A stretch of DNA of 64,000 nt from Nocardioides alkalitolerans DSM 16699 (GTDB taxonomy: Bacteria; Actinomycetota; Actinomycetes; Propionibacteriales; Nocardioidaceae): positions 62,001 to 126,000 of the forward strand of contig NZ_AUFN01000011.1 in the NCBI RefSeq assembly GCF_000426525.1, read 5' to 3'. The translations under genes and the position numbers were made by a program. Under the pieces are notes generated by a model. The model saw only the letters and a program-made list of their open reading frames with translations, was not told the origin of the DNA and did no database searches. Shown here piece after piece: positions 8,922 through 16,193 of this stretch. The stretch's first letter is position 1, and each line of letters opens with the position of its first letter.

Positions 8922-10253
8922 ATGCGTGGCGAGAACCTGGATACCCGGACGTTGAACCTGACGCTCGACCTCTGCCTCCGGGTGGGGGAGCTGCTGCTCG
9001 CCTCGGGTGCCGGCGCCGCCGACGTGACGGCCACGATGCAGTCCCTCGCGCGGCACCTCGGCATCCGTCACCCGGAGATCGACGTGACGTTCACGTCGCT
9101 CTCGATGAGCTACCAGGGCGAGCCCGAGGAGCCCCCGATCGTGCAGCTGCGGCAGGTCAAGCAGCGCGACATCGACTACGACGACCTCACCCGGGTCGAC
9201 CACCTGGTGAGCGCGGTGCTGACGGACGAGGTCGACCTGCTGGGCGCCCGGATGCGCCTCGCCGGCATCGTGTCGTCGGGCCACGGGCTGCCGCGCTGGG
9301 CGGTCACGGGGGCGTGGGGCCTCATGTGCGCGGGCGTCACCCTCCAGCTTGGCGGCACGCTGCTCGTCGTGGGCCTGGCGCTCGTGGCCGCGGCCCTCAT
9401 CGACCGCGTCCAGCTCGCCATGTCGCGCCGTCGGCTGCCGGGCTTCTACCAGCAGGTGGCCGGCGGGCTCGTCGCCGCGCTGCTCGCCACCGCGATCGCC
9501 GCCGTCGTGCCCGACACCGACGTGTCGCTCATGGTGACCGCCAACATCATCATGCTGCTCGCGGGCATCGGGTTCATGGGCGCCATCCAGGACGCCCTCA
9601 CCGGCTTCTACGTCACCGCGGGCGCCCGGATCCTCGAGGCCCTGCTCGCCACCGCCGGCATCATCGCCGGCGTCAGCGGCGGCCTCACGCTGGCGGGGCT
9701 GGTCGGCGTCGACATCGCCCGCGTCGACCCGGGCCGGGCCGGGTGGGAGGGCATCGGCACGCTCGCGCTGGGCTCGGCGATCTGTGCCGCGGCCTTCGCG
9801 GCCGCCACCTACGCGCCGCGCCGGGCGCTGCTGCCGGTGGCCGTGGTGGGCTCGCTGGCGATCCTGCTCTACAGCGGCGTGCGCGAGGTCTCGGACAGCC
9901 GGGTGTGGGCCGCCGGCATCGCCGCCTTCGCGATCGGTCTCGTCGCGTACGGCGTGGCCGGCCGCGTGCGGGTGCCCCCGCTCGTGATCGTGGTGCCGAC
10001 GATCGTGCCCATGCTGCCGGGCCTCACCATCTACCGCGGCCTCTCCCTGCTCGCCGAGGGCGGCACGTCGACCTCGCTGGGGCTGCTCGCGATCATGCAG
10101 GCGGCCTCGGTCGCCGTCGCCCTGGCTTCGGGCGTGATCCTCGGCGAGTACGTCGCCCAACCCCTCAAGCGGGAGGTCGGACGCCTCGAGAACCGGCTCG
10201 CCGGCCCCCGCCTCGTCGGCCCCCTGCGCATCCGGGCGATTCGCCGGCGCTGA
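8922..10253 (+). CDS. ThrE-type threonine/serine exporter
   Basis: 443-residue membrane protein with the two-part ThrE layout. A DUF1212-like N-terminal region (about 10-260) starts with a soluble segment (DLCLRVGELLLASGAGAADVTATM) and enters membrane helices. A second helix bundle resembling DUF3815 (about 270-420) includes PPLVIVVPTIVPMLPGLTIYRG. Characterised ThrE exports threonine and serine across the plasma membrane; the same substrates are inferred. The ATG at 8922 gives the conserved start (MRGENLDTRTLNLTLDL). Much longer upstream frames are antisense to the YbdK gene and rejected. Confidence 0.88.
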   Translation: MRGENLDTRTLNLTLDLCLRVGELLLASGAGAADVTATMQSLARHLGIRHPEIDVTFTSLSMSYQGEPEEPPIVQLRQVKQRDIDYDDLTRVDHLVSAVLTDEVDLLGARMRLAGIVSSGHGLPRWAVTGAWGLMCAGVTLQLGGTLLVVGLALVAAALIDRVQLAMSRRRLPGFYQQVAGGLVAALLATAIAAVVPDTDVSLMVTANIIMLLAGIGFMGAIQDALTGFYVTAGARILEALLATAGIIAGVSGGLTLAGLVGVDIARVDPGRAGWEGIGTLALGSAICAAAFAAATYAPRRALLPVAVVGSLAILLYSGVREVSDSRVWAAGIAAFAIGLVAYGVAGRVRVPPLVIVVPTIVPMLPGLTIYRGLSLLAEGGTSTSLGLLAIMQAASVAVALASGVILGEYVAQPLKREVGRLENRLAGPRLVGPLRIRAIRRR

Positions 10254-10279
10254 GGCCCGTCGACCTCTCGCGGCGGCCG

Positions 10280-10326
10280 GTTCGCGGTAGGAGATACCCG
10301 TGAGGCGGGTACGACGTACCGCGAAC
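10280..10326. terminator. nested hairpin between convergent genes
   Basis: Outer arms GTTCGCGGTA (10280-10289) and TACCGCGAAC (10317-10326) are perfect. Inside, TACCCG (10295-10300) and CGGGTA (10306-10311) form a second stem. It sits 27 bp after the thrE-like gene and 25 bp from the end of the convergent membrane gene, so it may terminate both. There is no T tract. Confidence 0.5.
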
Positions 10327-10350
10327 GCCCGACGTGGCGTCCGGCCCCGC

Positions 10351-10875
10351 TCAGCCTGCGCCGGGCTGCGGCAGGTCGGAGCGGGAGGAGCCCCATCGCG
10401 GGTCCGTGCGCACGAGCCCGGTGGCGCCGCCGACGAGCAGCAGCAGGCCGGCGCCGGTCAGCCAGGGCGCGGCGAGCGCCCACCGCAGCAGCACCGGGTG
10501 GTAGCCGGTGAAGGCCAGGGCGGGGTCGCCGTCGCCAACGACGCGCCCGGCGACCTCCTCGCCCGCGTCCGGGGCGGGCCCGCCGTACCGGTCGCTGACC
10601 TCGCCCTCGACGATGCGGTCCTCGTCGCGCCAGGTGGCGGTGCAGGTCTGGGGGCGGCCGGGGGGTGGGCCGGTGCGGCAGGTGGTGTCCTCGGGCACGG
10701 TCACGACGACGGCCCGGTCGTCGGCCCAGCCGCGGGCGGACCCGCCCATCTGCCACCACACCGGTGCGCCGAGCAGCACGAGCAGGGCGCCGACGACGGC
10801 GACCACGTTGAGGACCCGCACCAGTCCGGGACGGTCCGGGTCACGGAGGAAGCCGGGTCCCGACGGCGTCGTCAC
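10351..10875 (-). CDS. two-helix membrane protein of unknown function (DUF3592-like)
   Basis: 174 residues with two hydrophobic helices (about 19-38 and 133-155) flanking a soluble domain. That domain has two cysteines and the segment TCTATWRDEDRIVEGEVSDRYGG. The layout resembles DUF3592-type proteins, but the match is weak. The GTG start at 10875 overlaps the stop of the DUF402 gene by 4 bp (GTGA), implying translational coupling and a shared transcript. Function is unknown. Confidence 0.75.
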   Translation of the reverse strand: MTTPSGPGFLRDPDRPGLVRVLNVVAVVGALLVLLGAPVWWQMGGSARGWADDRAVVVTVPEDTTCRTGPPPGRPQTCTATWRDEDRIVEGEVSDRYGGPAPDAGEEVAGRVVGDGDPALAFTGYHPVLLRWALAAPWLTGAGLLLLVGGATGLVRTDPRWGSSRSDLPQPGAG

Positions 10876-11426
10876 CGGCCCGGCCGGGGCAGGTCGAGGG
10901 CGGTCAGGGCGCCGAGCCAGCGGCGGCGGGTCGCCTCGTCGTACGGCGCGACGCCCGCGACCACGGCCGCCCGCACCTCGTCGCGGGCCCGCTCGGCGGC
11001 GGCGACGAGCTCGGCCGGGTAGCCCAGGGAGACGCGGTGCTCGGCGAACTCGTCCTCGTCGTCGACGAACACGGTGCCGTCGTCGCGACGGACGACGTCG
11101 AGGTCCAGGTCGACGGAGCGGACGACGGCGACGTCGCCCGAGTGGTCCCAGACGGGCGGGGTGGCCATGTCGACGTACACGTCGCACCACAGCCCGGGCG
11201 CGTGCAGGGAGGCGAGGTGGTGGGCGCCGGCCCGCACCAGCGTCACGGAGTCGACGTCGGAGTCGAAGGCGAGACCGGGCCGGACGTGGTGGGTGCCGGC
11301 CGGGAAGCCGATCCAGTCGCCGTGCTCGTCGGCGCCGAGGTAGCGGCCCGTGAACCGCCAGTGCGGGTGGTCGCCGAGCTTGGTCATCTCGACGCGGACC
11401 GGGGTGCCGGGGAGCATGGGGGTCAT
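10872..11426 (-). CDS. DUF402 family protein
   Basis: 184-residue DUF402 protein. The conserved core is present: WHYTG-like WRFTGRYLG, then GLWCDVYVDMATPP, VRSVDLDLDVVRRDDG and DEDEF (about 95-140). The acidic, metal-binding-like DxDLDV/DEDEF pattern is the family signature. Some members are nucleoside phosphatases, so hydrolysis of nucleoside phosphates is possible here but only inferred. ATG at 11426 has GGGAA 8 nt upstream; a second ATG at 11417 is less likely. It is coupled to the downstream membrane gene. Confidence 0.82.
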   Translation of the reverse strand: MTPMLPGTPVRVEMTKLGDHPHWRFTGRYLGADEHGDWIGFPAGTHHVRPGLAFDSDVDSVTLVRAGAHHLASLHAPGLWCDVYVDMATPPVWDHSGDVAVVRSVDLDLDVVRRDDGTVFVDDEDEFAEHRVSLGYPAELVAAAERARDEVRAAVVAGVAPYDEATRRRWLGALTALDLPRPGR

Positions 11427-11459
11427 GATGCCGGTTCCCGGCACCCGAGACCGGCACCC

Positions 11460-11474
11460 CCGGCCGACGGCCGG
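11460..11474. terminator. short GC hairpin after the SDR gene
   Basis: CCGGCC (11460-11465) and GGCCGG (11469-11474) with a 3-nt loop lie directly downstream of the SDR stop on the minus strand, between that operon and the DUF402 gene. There is no T tract. Confidence 0.35.
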
Positions 11475-11476
11475 CC

Positions 11477-12304
11477 TCAGCTCGGCATCACGCGCTTGGC
11501 GGCCGCGGCGAACACGTCCTGGTAGCGCGCACCGAGCGTCTTGCCGATGTGGTGCAGGGCGTGGGCGTCGGCGCCGATGAGCACGCGCGGCTTGTTCTTC
11601 AGCACGCCGTTGACGATGACCTTGGCGGCGTCCTCGGGGCTGGTGCGGGCCAGGCGCTGGTCGAAGAACCTCACGAGCTCGTCGTGGTCGCCGCCCGCGG
11701 TCATGCGGCCGTTGCGCACGATGCCGGTCTTGATGCCACCGGGGTGCACGCAGGTCACGCCGACCTTGTGCTTGCTGATCAGCATCTCCTCGCGCAGCGC
11801 CTCGGTGAAGCCGCGCACGGCGTACTTCGTCGAGTTGTAGAGCGTCTGGCTCGGCATGGAGATGAGGCCGAACAGCGACGAGATGTTGACGACGTGGCCG
11901 TCGCCGGAGGCGATCAGGTGGGGCAGGAACTCCTTGGTGCCGGTCACGACGCCCCAGAAGTTGATGCCGACGATCCACTCCATCTCGTCGTACGTCATGC
12001 CCTCGAAGTCGCCGTTCATCGAGACCCCGGCGTTGTTCACGACCACGTTGACGCGGCCGTAGTGCTCGGCGACGGCGGCGGCGTACGTCGTGAACGCGTC
12101 GCGGTCGGCGACGTCGAGGGTGTCGGCACGTACGGCGCGCGCCCCGGCGGCCTTGGCGAGCTCGACCGTCTCGTCGAGGCCGGCCTCGTTCACGTCGGAG
12201 ATCGCGAGGTGGGCGCCGCGGCCGGCGGCGTTCACCGCCAGGGAGCGGCCGATGCCGGATCCGGCGCCGGTGATGACGACGACCTTGTCATCGAGGGTCT
12301 TCAT
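11477..12304 (-). CDS. SDR-family NAD(P)-dependent oxidoreductase
   Basis: 275-residue classical short-chain dehydrogenase. The cofactor motif TGAGSGIG is at residues 12-19, NNAG follows near 90, the catalytic serine is in VVNISSLFG, and YNSTK supplies tyrosine and lysine. The ATG overlaps the stop of the monooxygenase gene by 4 bp (ATGA), so the two are translated from one transcript. With a Baeyer-Villiger-type enzyme, a natural role is interconverting an alcohol and the ketone that the monooxygenase oxidises; that is inference from context. Confidence 0.92.
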   Translation of the reverse strand: MKTLDDKVVVITGAGSGIGRSLAVNAAGRGAHLAISDVNEAGLDETVELAKAAGARAVRADTLDVADRDAFTTYAAAVAEHYGRVNVVVNNAGVSMNGDFEGMTYDEMEWIVGINFWGVVTGTKEFLPHLIASGDGHVVNISSLFGLISMPSQTLYNSTKYAVRGFTEALREEMLISKHKVGVTCVHPGGIKTGIVRNGRMTAGGDHDELVRFFDQRLARTSPEDAAKVIVNGVLKNKPRVLIGADAHALHHIGKTLGARYQDVFAAAAKRVMPS

Positions 12305-13863
12305 GCGGTCACTGCCTCTCGCTGGGTGGGGGTGGTGCCCGGACCGCCCACGGCGGGGGCGGGTCCGGTGATCTTGTAGTGCCGGGCGTCGAACCTGCGC
12401 AGCACGGCGCGGAGGTTGAACGTGGAGCGGGGCCACAGTGTCGTGTTGCGGCCGTGCTCGTCGAGGTACCAGCTCGCGCAGCCGCCGGTGCTCCACACGG
12501 AGCGGCTCATGCGGCGGTGCAGGGCGTCGTTCCAGCGGGCCTGGGCGGCGGGCCGGGGCTCGACCGCGGCGTACCCGTTGCGCTCCATCGTGGCCAGCGC
12601 GTCGCGGATGTAGGCCACCTGCGACTCGATCACGAAGACCATCGAGCTGTGGCCCAGGCCCGTGTTGGGCCCGACGATCTGGAAGAGGTTCGGGAAGCCG
12701 GCGATGGTGGTGCCCTTGTAGGCGCTCATGCCGGTCTCGGCCCAGACCTCGGCCAGCGTGCGGCCCTCGCGGCCCACGATGTGGTGGGCGATGGGCTGGT
12801 CGGTGGTGTGGAAGCCGGTGGCGACGACGAGCACGTCGATCGGGCGCTCCGTGCCGTCCTTCGTGACGATCCCGGTCGGGGTCACCCGGGCGATGCCGTC
12901 GGTGACCAGCTCGGTGTTGTCGGCGGCGAGCGCCGGGTAGTAGCCGTTCGAGATGAGGATGCGCTTGCACCCGATCTTGAAGTCCGGGGTGACCTTGCGG
13001 CGCAGCTCGGGGTCGTCGATGCCCTTGCGGATGTTGCCCTGCGCCAGCAGCTTCGCCGGGTAGGCCATGTCGGGCACCACCGTGAACGCCGGCACGTAGG
13101 TCTCGCGGCCCCAGTAGATCGCCGTGCGGTAGGCCTTCTGCAGGCCCGGGACGTGGCGGAGGGCGGCACGCTCGACGGCGGGGTAGCTGCGGTCGTGGCG
13201 GGGGAGCACCCACGGCGCCGTGCGCTGGTAGACGTCGAGGTGGCCCGCGACCTGCTGCAGCTCGGGCACGATCTGGATCGCCGAGGCGCCGGTGCCGATC
13301 ACGGCGATGCGCTTGCCGGCGAGGTCGGCATCGTGGTTCCAGCGGGCGGAGTGGAAGATCTCGCCCGCGAAGCCGTCGATGCCCTCGATGTCGGGCAGCT
13401 TCGGCTCGGAGAGACCGCCAGCGCCGCTGATCAGCGCGGTCGCGGTGAGGTCGCCGGCCGACGTCCGCACGGCCCAGCGCTGCGCCGTCTCGTCCCACTC
13501 CGCGTGGTCGACGGTGGAGGAGAACACGAACCGGTCGAGCACGCCCGACCGCTCCGCCACCGACCGCAGGTAGGCATGGATCTCCGGCTGCTGCGAGAAC
13601 GAGCGCGTCCAGGCCGGGTTCGGCGCGAACGAGAAGCTGTAGAGCTGGCTCGGCACGTCGCAGGCGGCGCCCGGGTAGGTGTTGTCGCGCCACGTGCCGC
13701 CCACGTCCGCGCCCTTGTCGACGACGAGGAAGTCGCGGCCGTCCTCGGCGAGCTTGATCGCGGCGCAGAGGCCCGCGAACCCGGCACCGACCACGAGCAC
13801 GTCGACGTGCGCGGGCAGGGGACCGGTGTGGCCGAGGTGTCCGGTGGAGGCAGGTGCGGTCAT
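12301..13863 (-). CDS. flavin-containing monooxygenase, Baeyer-Villiger type
   Basis: 520-residue FAD/NADPH monooxygenase. The FAD dinucleotide motif GAGFAGL is at 26-32, GGTWRDNTYPGAACD follows at 55-69, and the NADPH motif GTGASA is at 190-195. The Baeyer-Villiger fingerprint FxGxxxHxxxW is FAGEIFHSARW at 165-175, but the next residue is Asn176 where Pro or Asp is usual. Late motif ATGFHTT is present. It probably inserts oxygen next to a ketone, making an ester or lactone. It is first in an operon with the SDR and is divergent from a TetR regulator. The ATG at 13863 is preceded by GGGG. Confidence 0.9.
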   Translation of the reverse strand: MTAPASTGHLGHTGPLPAHVDVLVVGAGFAGLCAAIKLAEDGRDFLVVDKGADVGGTWRDNTYPGAACDVPSQLYSFSFAPNPAWTRSFSQQPEIHAYLRSVAERSGVLDRFVFSSTVDHAEWDETAQRWAVRTSAGDLTATALISGAGGLSEPKLPDIEGIDGFAGEIFHSARWNHDADLAGKRIAVIGTGASAIQIVPELQQVAGHLDVYQRTAPWVLPRHDRSYPAVERAALRHVPGLQKAYRTAIYWGRETYVPAFTVVPDMAYPAKLLAQGNIRKGIDDPELRRKVTPDFKIGCKRILISNGYYPALAADNTELVTDGIARVTPTGIVTKDGTERPIDVLVVATGFHTTDQPIAHHIVGREGRTLAEVWAETGMSAYKGTTIAGFPNLFQIVGPNTGLGHSSMVFVIESQVAYIRDALATMERNGYAAVEPRPAAQARWNDALHRRMSRSVWSTGGCASWYLDEHGRNTTLWPRSTFNLRAVLRRFDARHYKITGPAPAVGGPGTTPTQREAVTA

Positions 13864-13885
13864 GACCCCACGGTAGATTTTCTGT

Positions 13886-13928
13886 TGAACGGAAGTCAAT
13901 AGCGAATTGGAACTCCGTTCAGTAGGGT
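13886..13928. promoter_or_regulatory. TetR-type operator and leaderless promoter of the tetR gene
   Basis: TGAACGGA (13886-13893) and TCCGTTCA (13914-13921) are perfect inverted arms 20 bp apart. On the minus strand TTGACT (13899-13894) could be the -35 of the monooxygenase promoter. On plus, TAGGGT (13923-13928) is 7 nt from the tetR ATG at 13936, a leaderless -10. The repeat covers both promoters, consistent with autoregulation and repression of the divergent operon. Confidence 0.55.
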
Positions 13929-13935
13929 GTCGCCC

Positions 13936-14589
13936 ATGACGGCCACGAGCGGATCGACCAAGCGGGCCAAGGGCGGCGACGGCGCCCGGGTGCGCATGGA
14001 CCCCGACAGCCGGCGCGAGCAGCTGCTCGGCCTGGGCGTGACGCTGCTGTCGACCCGCGACCTCGACGAGCTCTCCATCGACCTGCTGGCCGAGCAGGCG
14101 GGCATCTCGCGCGGGCTGCTCTACCACTACTTCGGCAACAAGCAGGAGTTCCACGAGGCCGTCGTACGACGGGCCGCCGCCGACCTCATCGCCGTCACCG
14201 CGCCCGTCGCCGAGGGCGACATGGCCACCCGCCTCCTGGTCTCCCTCGACCGCTACCTCGCCTTCGTGGAGCAGAACCACCGCGGCTACGTCTCGCTCGT
14301 GCGCGCCGCGAACGGCAGCAACCCGGTGATGCGGGAGATCTACGAGGAGGCCCGGGCCGCCCTGACCGACCGCATCTTCGACACCGCCGGCGAGGACGGG
14401 CTGCGCGACTTCGGCGTCGTCGACACGCCCGCGGTGCGGCTGTTCGTGCGCGGCTGGTCGGCGATGGTGGAGGACGTCGTGATCCGCTGGGTCGAGGAGC
14501 CGCTCGGCATCGAGCGCGACGACCTGCTCGCCACCATCGCCGCGACGCTGGCGCACGTGGCGACGAGCGCGCCGCCGGTGCGCGGCTGA
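13936..14589 (+). CDS. TetR-family transcriptional regulator
   Basis: 217-residue TetR-type repressor. The helix-turn-helix is at about 40-75 (DELSIDLLAEQAGISRGLLYHYFGNK); the C-terminal part is the ligand-binding helical domain. Divergence from the monooxygenase/SDR operon, with an inverted repeat between them, suggests it represses that operon and itself until a substrate-related ligand binds. ATG 13936 is preferred over GTG 13927 because the TAGGGT box sits 7 nt upstream of the ATG. Confidence 0.9.
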   Translation: MTATSGSTKRAKGGDGARVRMDPDSRREQLLGLGVTLLSTRDLDELSIDLLAEQAGISRGLLYHYFGNKQEFHEAVVRRAAADLIAVTAPVAEGDMATRLLVSLDRYLAFVEQNHRGYVSLVRAANGSNPVMREIYEEARAALTDRIFDTAGEDGLRDFGVVDTPAVRLFVRGWSAMVEDVVIRWVEEPLGIERDDLLATIAATLAHVATSAPPVRG

Positions 14590-14603
14590 CGCCGTCCGCG
14601 CGA

Positions 14604-14632
14604 TTGCTTCTTGTCAGGCCGACAACTACGGT
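14604..14632 (+). promoter_or_regulatory. leaderless promoter with operator in the spacer (Nudix regulator gene)
   Basis: -35 TTGCTT (14604-14609), a 17-bp spacer and -10 TACGGT (14627-14632) end 7 nt before the ATG at 14640. The spacer holds the inverted repeat TTGTCAGGCCGACAA (14611-14625), with 5-bp arms. A protein bound there would block polymerase, so autoregulation by the Nudix regulator is likely. Confidence 0.55.
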
Positions 14633-14639
14633 CGCTCGC

Positions 14640-15344
14640 ATGTTCCGCAGCGAGTTCCCGATCTTCTACGTCACCGTCGACGTCGTGCTGCTCGCCGTGC
14701 GCGAGGGCCAGCTCGTCGTGCTCGTCGTGCGCCGCGGGGAGGAGCCGTACGCCGGGGCCTGGGCCCTGCCCGGCGGGTTCGTCGGCGACGGCGAGGAGCT
14801 CGTCGACGCCGCGCGGCGCGAGCTCGTCGAGGAGACCGGCATCGTCGGGGACGGCCTCGCACTCGAGCAGCTGAAGACCTTCGGCGCCCCCGACCGGGAC
14901 CGCCGCCCCCACCGCGTCGTCAGCGTCGCGCACCTGGGCGTCACGCCGTACGCCGAGACCGCCACCGCCGGCACGGACGCCCAGGACGCCCGGTGGGTGC
15001 CGGTCGACGAGGTCACCGGCGGGCTCGCCTTCGACCACGACGCGATCCTCGACGAGGCGCGGGCCCGGGCGGCGTCGAAGCTGGAGTACACCCGGCTCGC
15101 GGCCTCGTTCCTGCCACCGGAGTTCACGATCGCCCAGCTGCGCGGCGTCTACGAGGCGGTCTGGGGCCTGCGGATCGACCCCGGCAACTTCCAGCGCAAG
15201 CTGCGCGCGAGCGCGGGGTTCCTCGAGTCCACCGGCGACTCGGTGAAGCCGGCGAGCGGCCGCGGACGGCCCGCCGAGGTGTTCCGTGCCCTCGGCGAGC
15301 CGTTCGAGGCGCTGGGGGCGCCGATCTTCCGCAGCGCGATGTAG
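14640..15344 (+). CDS. NrtR-like transcriptional regulator (Nudix plus winged helix)
   Basis: 234 residues. The N-terminal half is a Nudix domain with an intact box (GFVGDGEELVDAARRELVEE, then TG; about 40-64). The C-terminal part (about 160-234) has the NrtR-type winged helix: LRGVYEAVWG, NFQRKLRASAGF and GRGRPAEVFR. NrtR proteins sense ADP-ribose-like molecules and repress NAD or pentose genes. No NAD gene is adjacent, so the regulon is unknown; a palindrome in its own promoter suggests autoregulation. An intact Nudix box leaves hydrolase activity possible. ATG 14640 is preferred over the upstream in-frame start at 14604, which lies in the promoter. Confidence 0.85.
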   Translation: MFRSEFPIFYVTVDVVLLAVREGQLVVLVVRRGEEPYAGAWALPGGFVGDGEELVDAARRELVEETGIVGDGLALEQLKTFGAPDRDRRPHRVVSVAHLGVTPYAETATAGTDAQDARWVPVDEVTGGLAFDHDAILDEARARAASKLEYTRLAASFLPPEFTIAQLRGVYEAVWGLRIDPGNFQRKLRASAGFLESTGDSVKPASGRGRPAEVFRALGEPFEALGAPIFRSAM

Positions 15345-15356
15345 CGCCACGCGCCG

Positions 15357-16193
15357 CTAGGACGCCAGCCGCGCCAGGGCTCCGGCCGGCACGCCGGCGT
15401 CGTGCCGCGCCCGTCGCACCTCGTCGCGCACCCGCCCCAGCGGCAGCGCCCCCGTGTGCAGGCCGTGGCGGAGGCGTCGTACCCCCGCCAGGTCGTCGAG
15501 CGCCGTGCGCACCAGGTCGACCCGGGAGTCGGCGTCGTCGGTCCAGTCGACCGGCACCTCGTGGATGCGCAGCCCGGCACGCTCCGCGAGCACGAGCAGC
15601 TCGGTGTCGAAGAACCAGGTGTCGTCCTCGACGAGGGGCAGCAGCGCCCGCGCGACGTCGGCCCGCACCGCCTTGAAGCCGCACTGCGCGTCGCTGAACC
15701 GCACCCGCAGCGCCCCGCGGAGCACCAGGTTGTAGCCCCGCGAGATGACCTCCCGCTTCGGCCCGCGCACCACGACCGACGCGGGGTCGAGGCGGGAGCC
15801 GATCGCGACGTCGGAGTGGCCCGACACGAGCGGCGCCACCAGCGGCAGCAGGGCCGCCAGGTCGGTCGAGAGGTCGACGTCCATGTAGGCGAGCACCTCG
15901 GCGTCCGACGCGCTCCACACCGCCCGGAGCGCCCGTCCGCGTCCCTTGCGCTCGAGGTGCACGACCCGCACGCCGGGGTACGACGCGGCGAGGCGCCCGG
16001 CGACCTCGGCGGTGGCGTCCGTCGACGCGTTGTCGGCGATCGTCACCCGCCAGCTCCACGGCAGCGTCGCCAGGTGGGCCGTCACGGCGGCGACGGCGCG
16101 GGGCAGGGTGTGCGCCTCGTTGAACACCGGGATGACGACGTCGAGCACCGGGCCGGTCACCTCGACGCGGTCCGGCACCGCCAGCGCGCTCAC
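15357..16193 (-). CDS. glycosyltransferase family 2 (dolichol-phosphate mannosyltransferase-like)
   Basis: 278-residue GT-A glycosyltransferase. The N-terminal VVIPVFNEAHTL, ADNASTDAT, MDVDLSTDL (the metal-binding DxD-type motif) and QCGFKAVRAD are diagnostic of polyprenyl-phosphate sugar transferases. It has no C-terminal membrane domain. The GTG start at 16193 overlaps the stop of the GT-C gene by 4 bp (GTGA). The pairing, like YkcC/YkcB-type pairs, suggests this enzyme loads a sugar onto a lipid carrier and the membrane partner transfers it outside the cell. Sugar and acceptor are unknown. Confidence 0.88.
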   Translation of the reverse strand: MSALAVPDRVEVTGPVLDVVIPVFNEAHTLPRAVAAVTAHLATLPWSWRVTIADNASTDATAEVAGRLAASYPGVRVVHLERKGRGRALRAVWSASDAEVLAYMDVDLSTDLAALLPLVAPLVSGHSDVAIGSRLDPASVVVRGPKREVISRGYNLVLRGALRVRFSDAQCGFKAVRADVARALLPLVEDDTWFFDTELLVLAERAGLRIHEVPVDWTDDADSRVDLVRTALDDLAGVRRLRHGLHTGALPLGRVRDEVRRARHDAGVPAGALARLAS

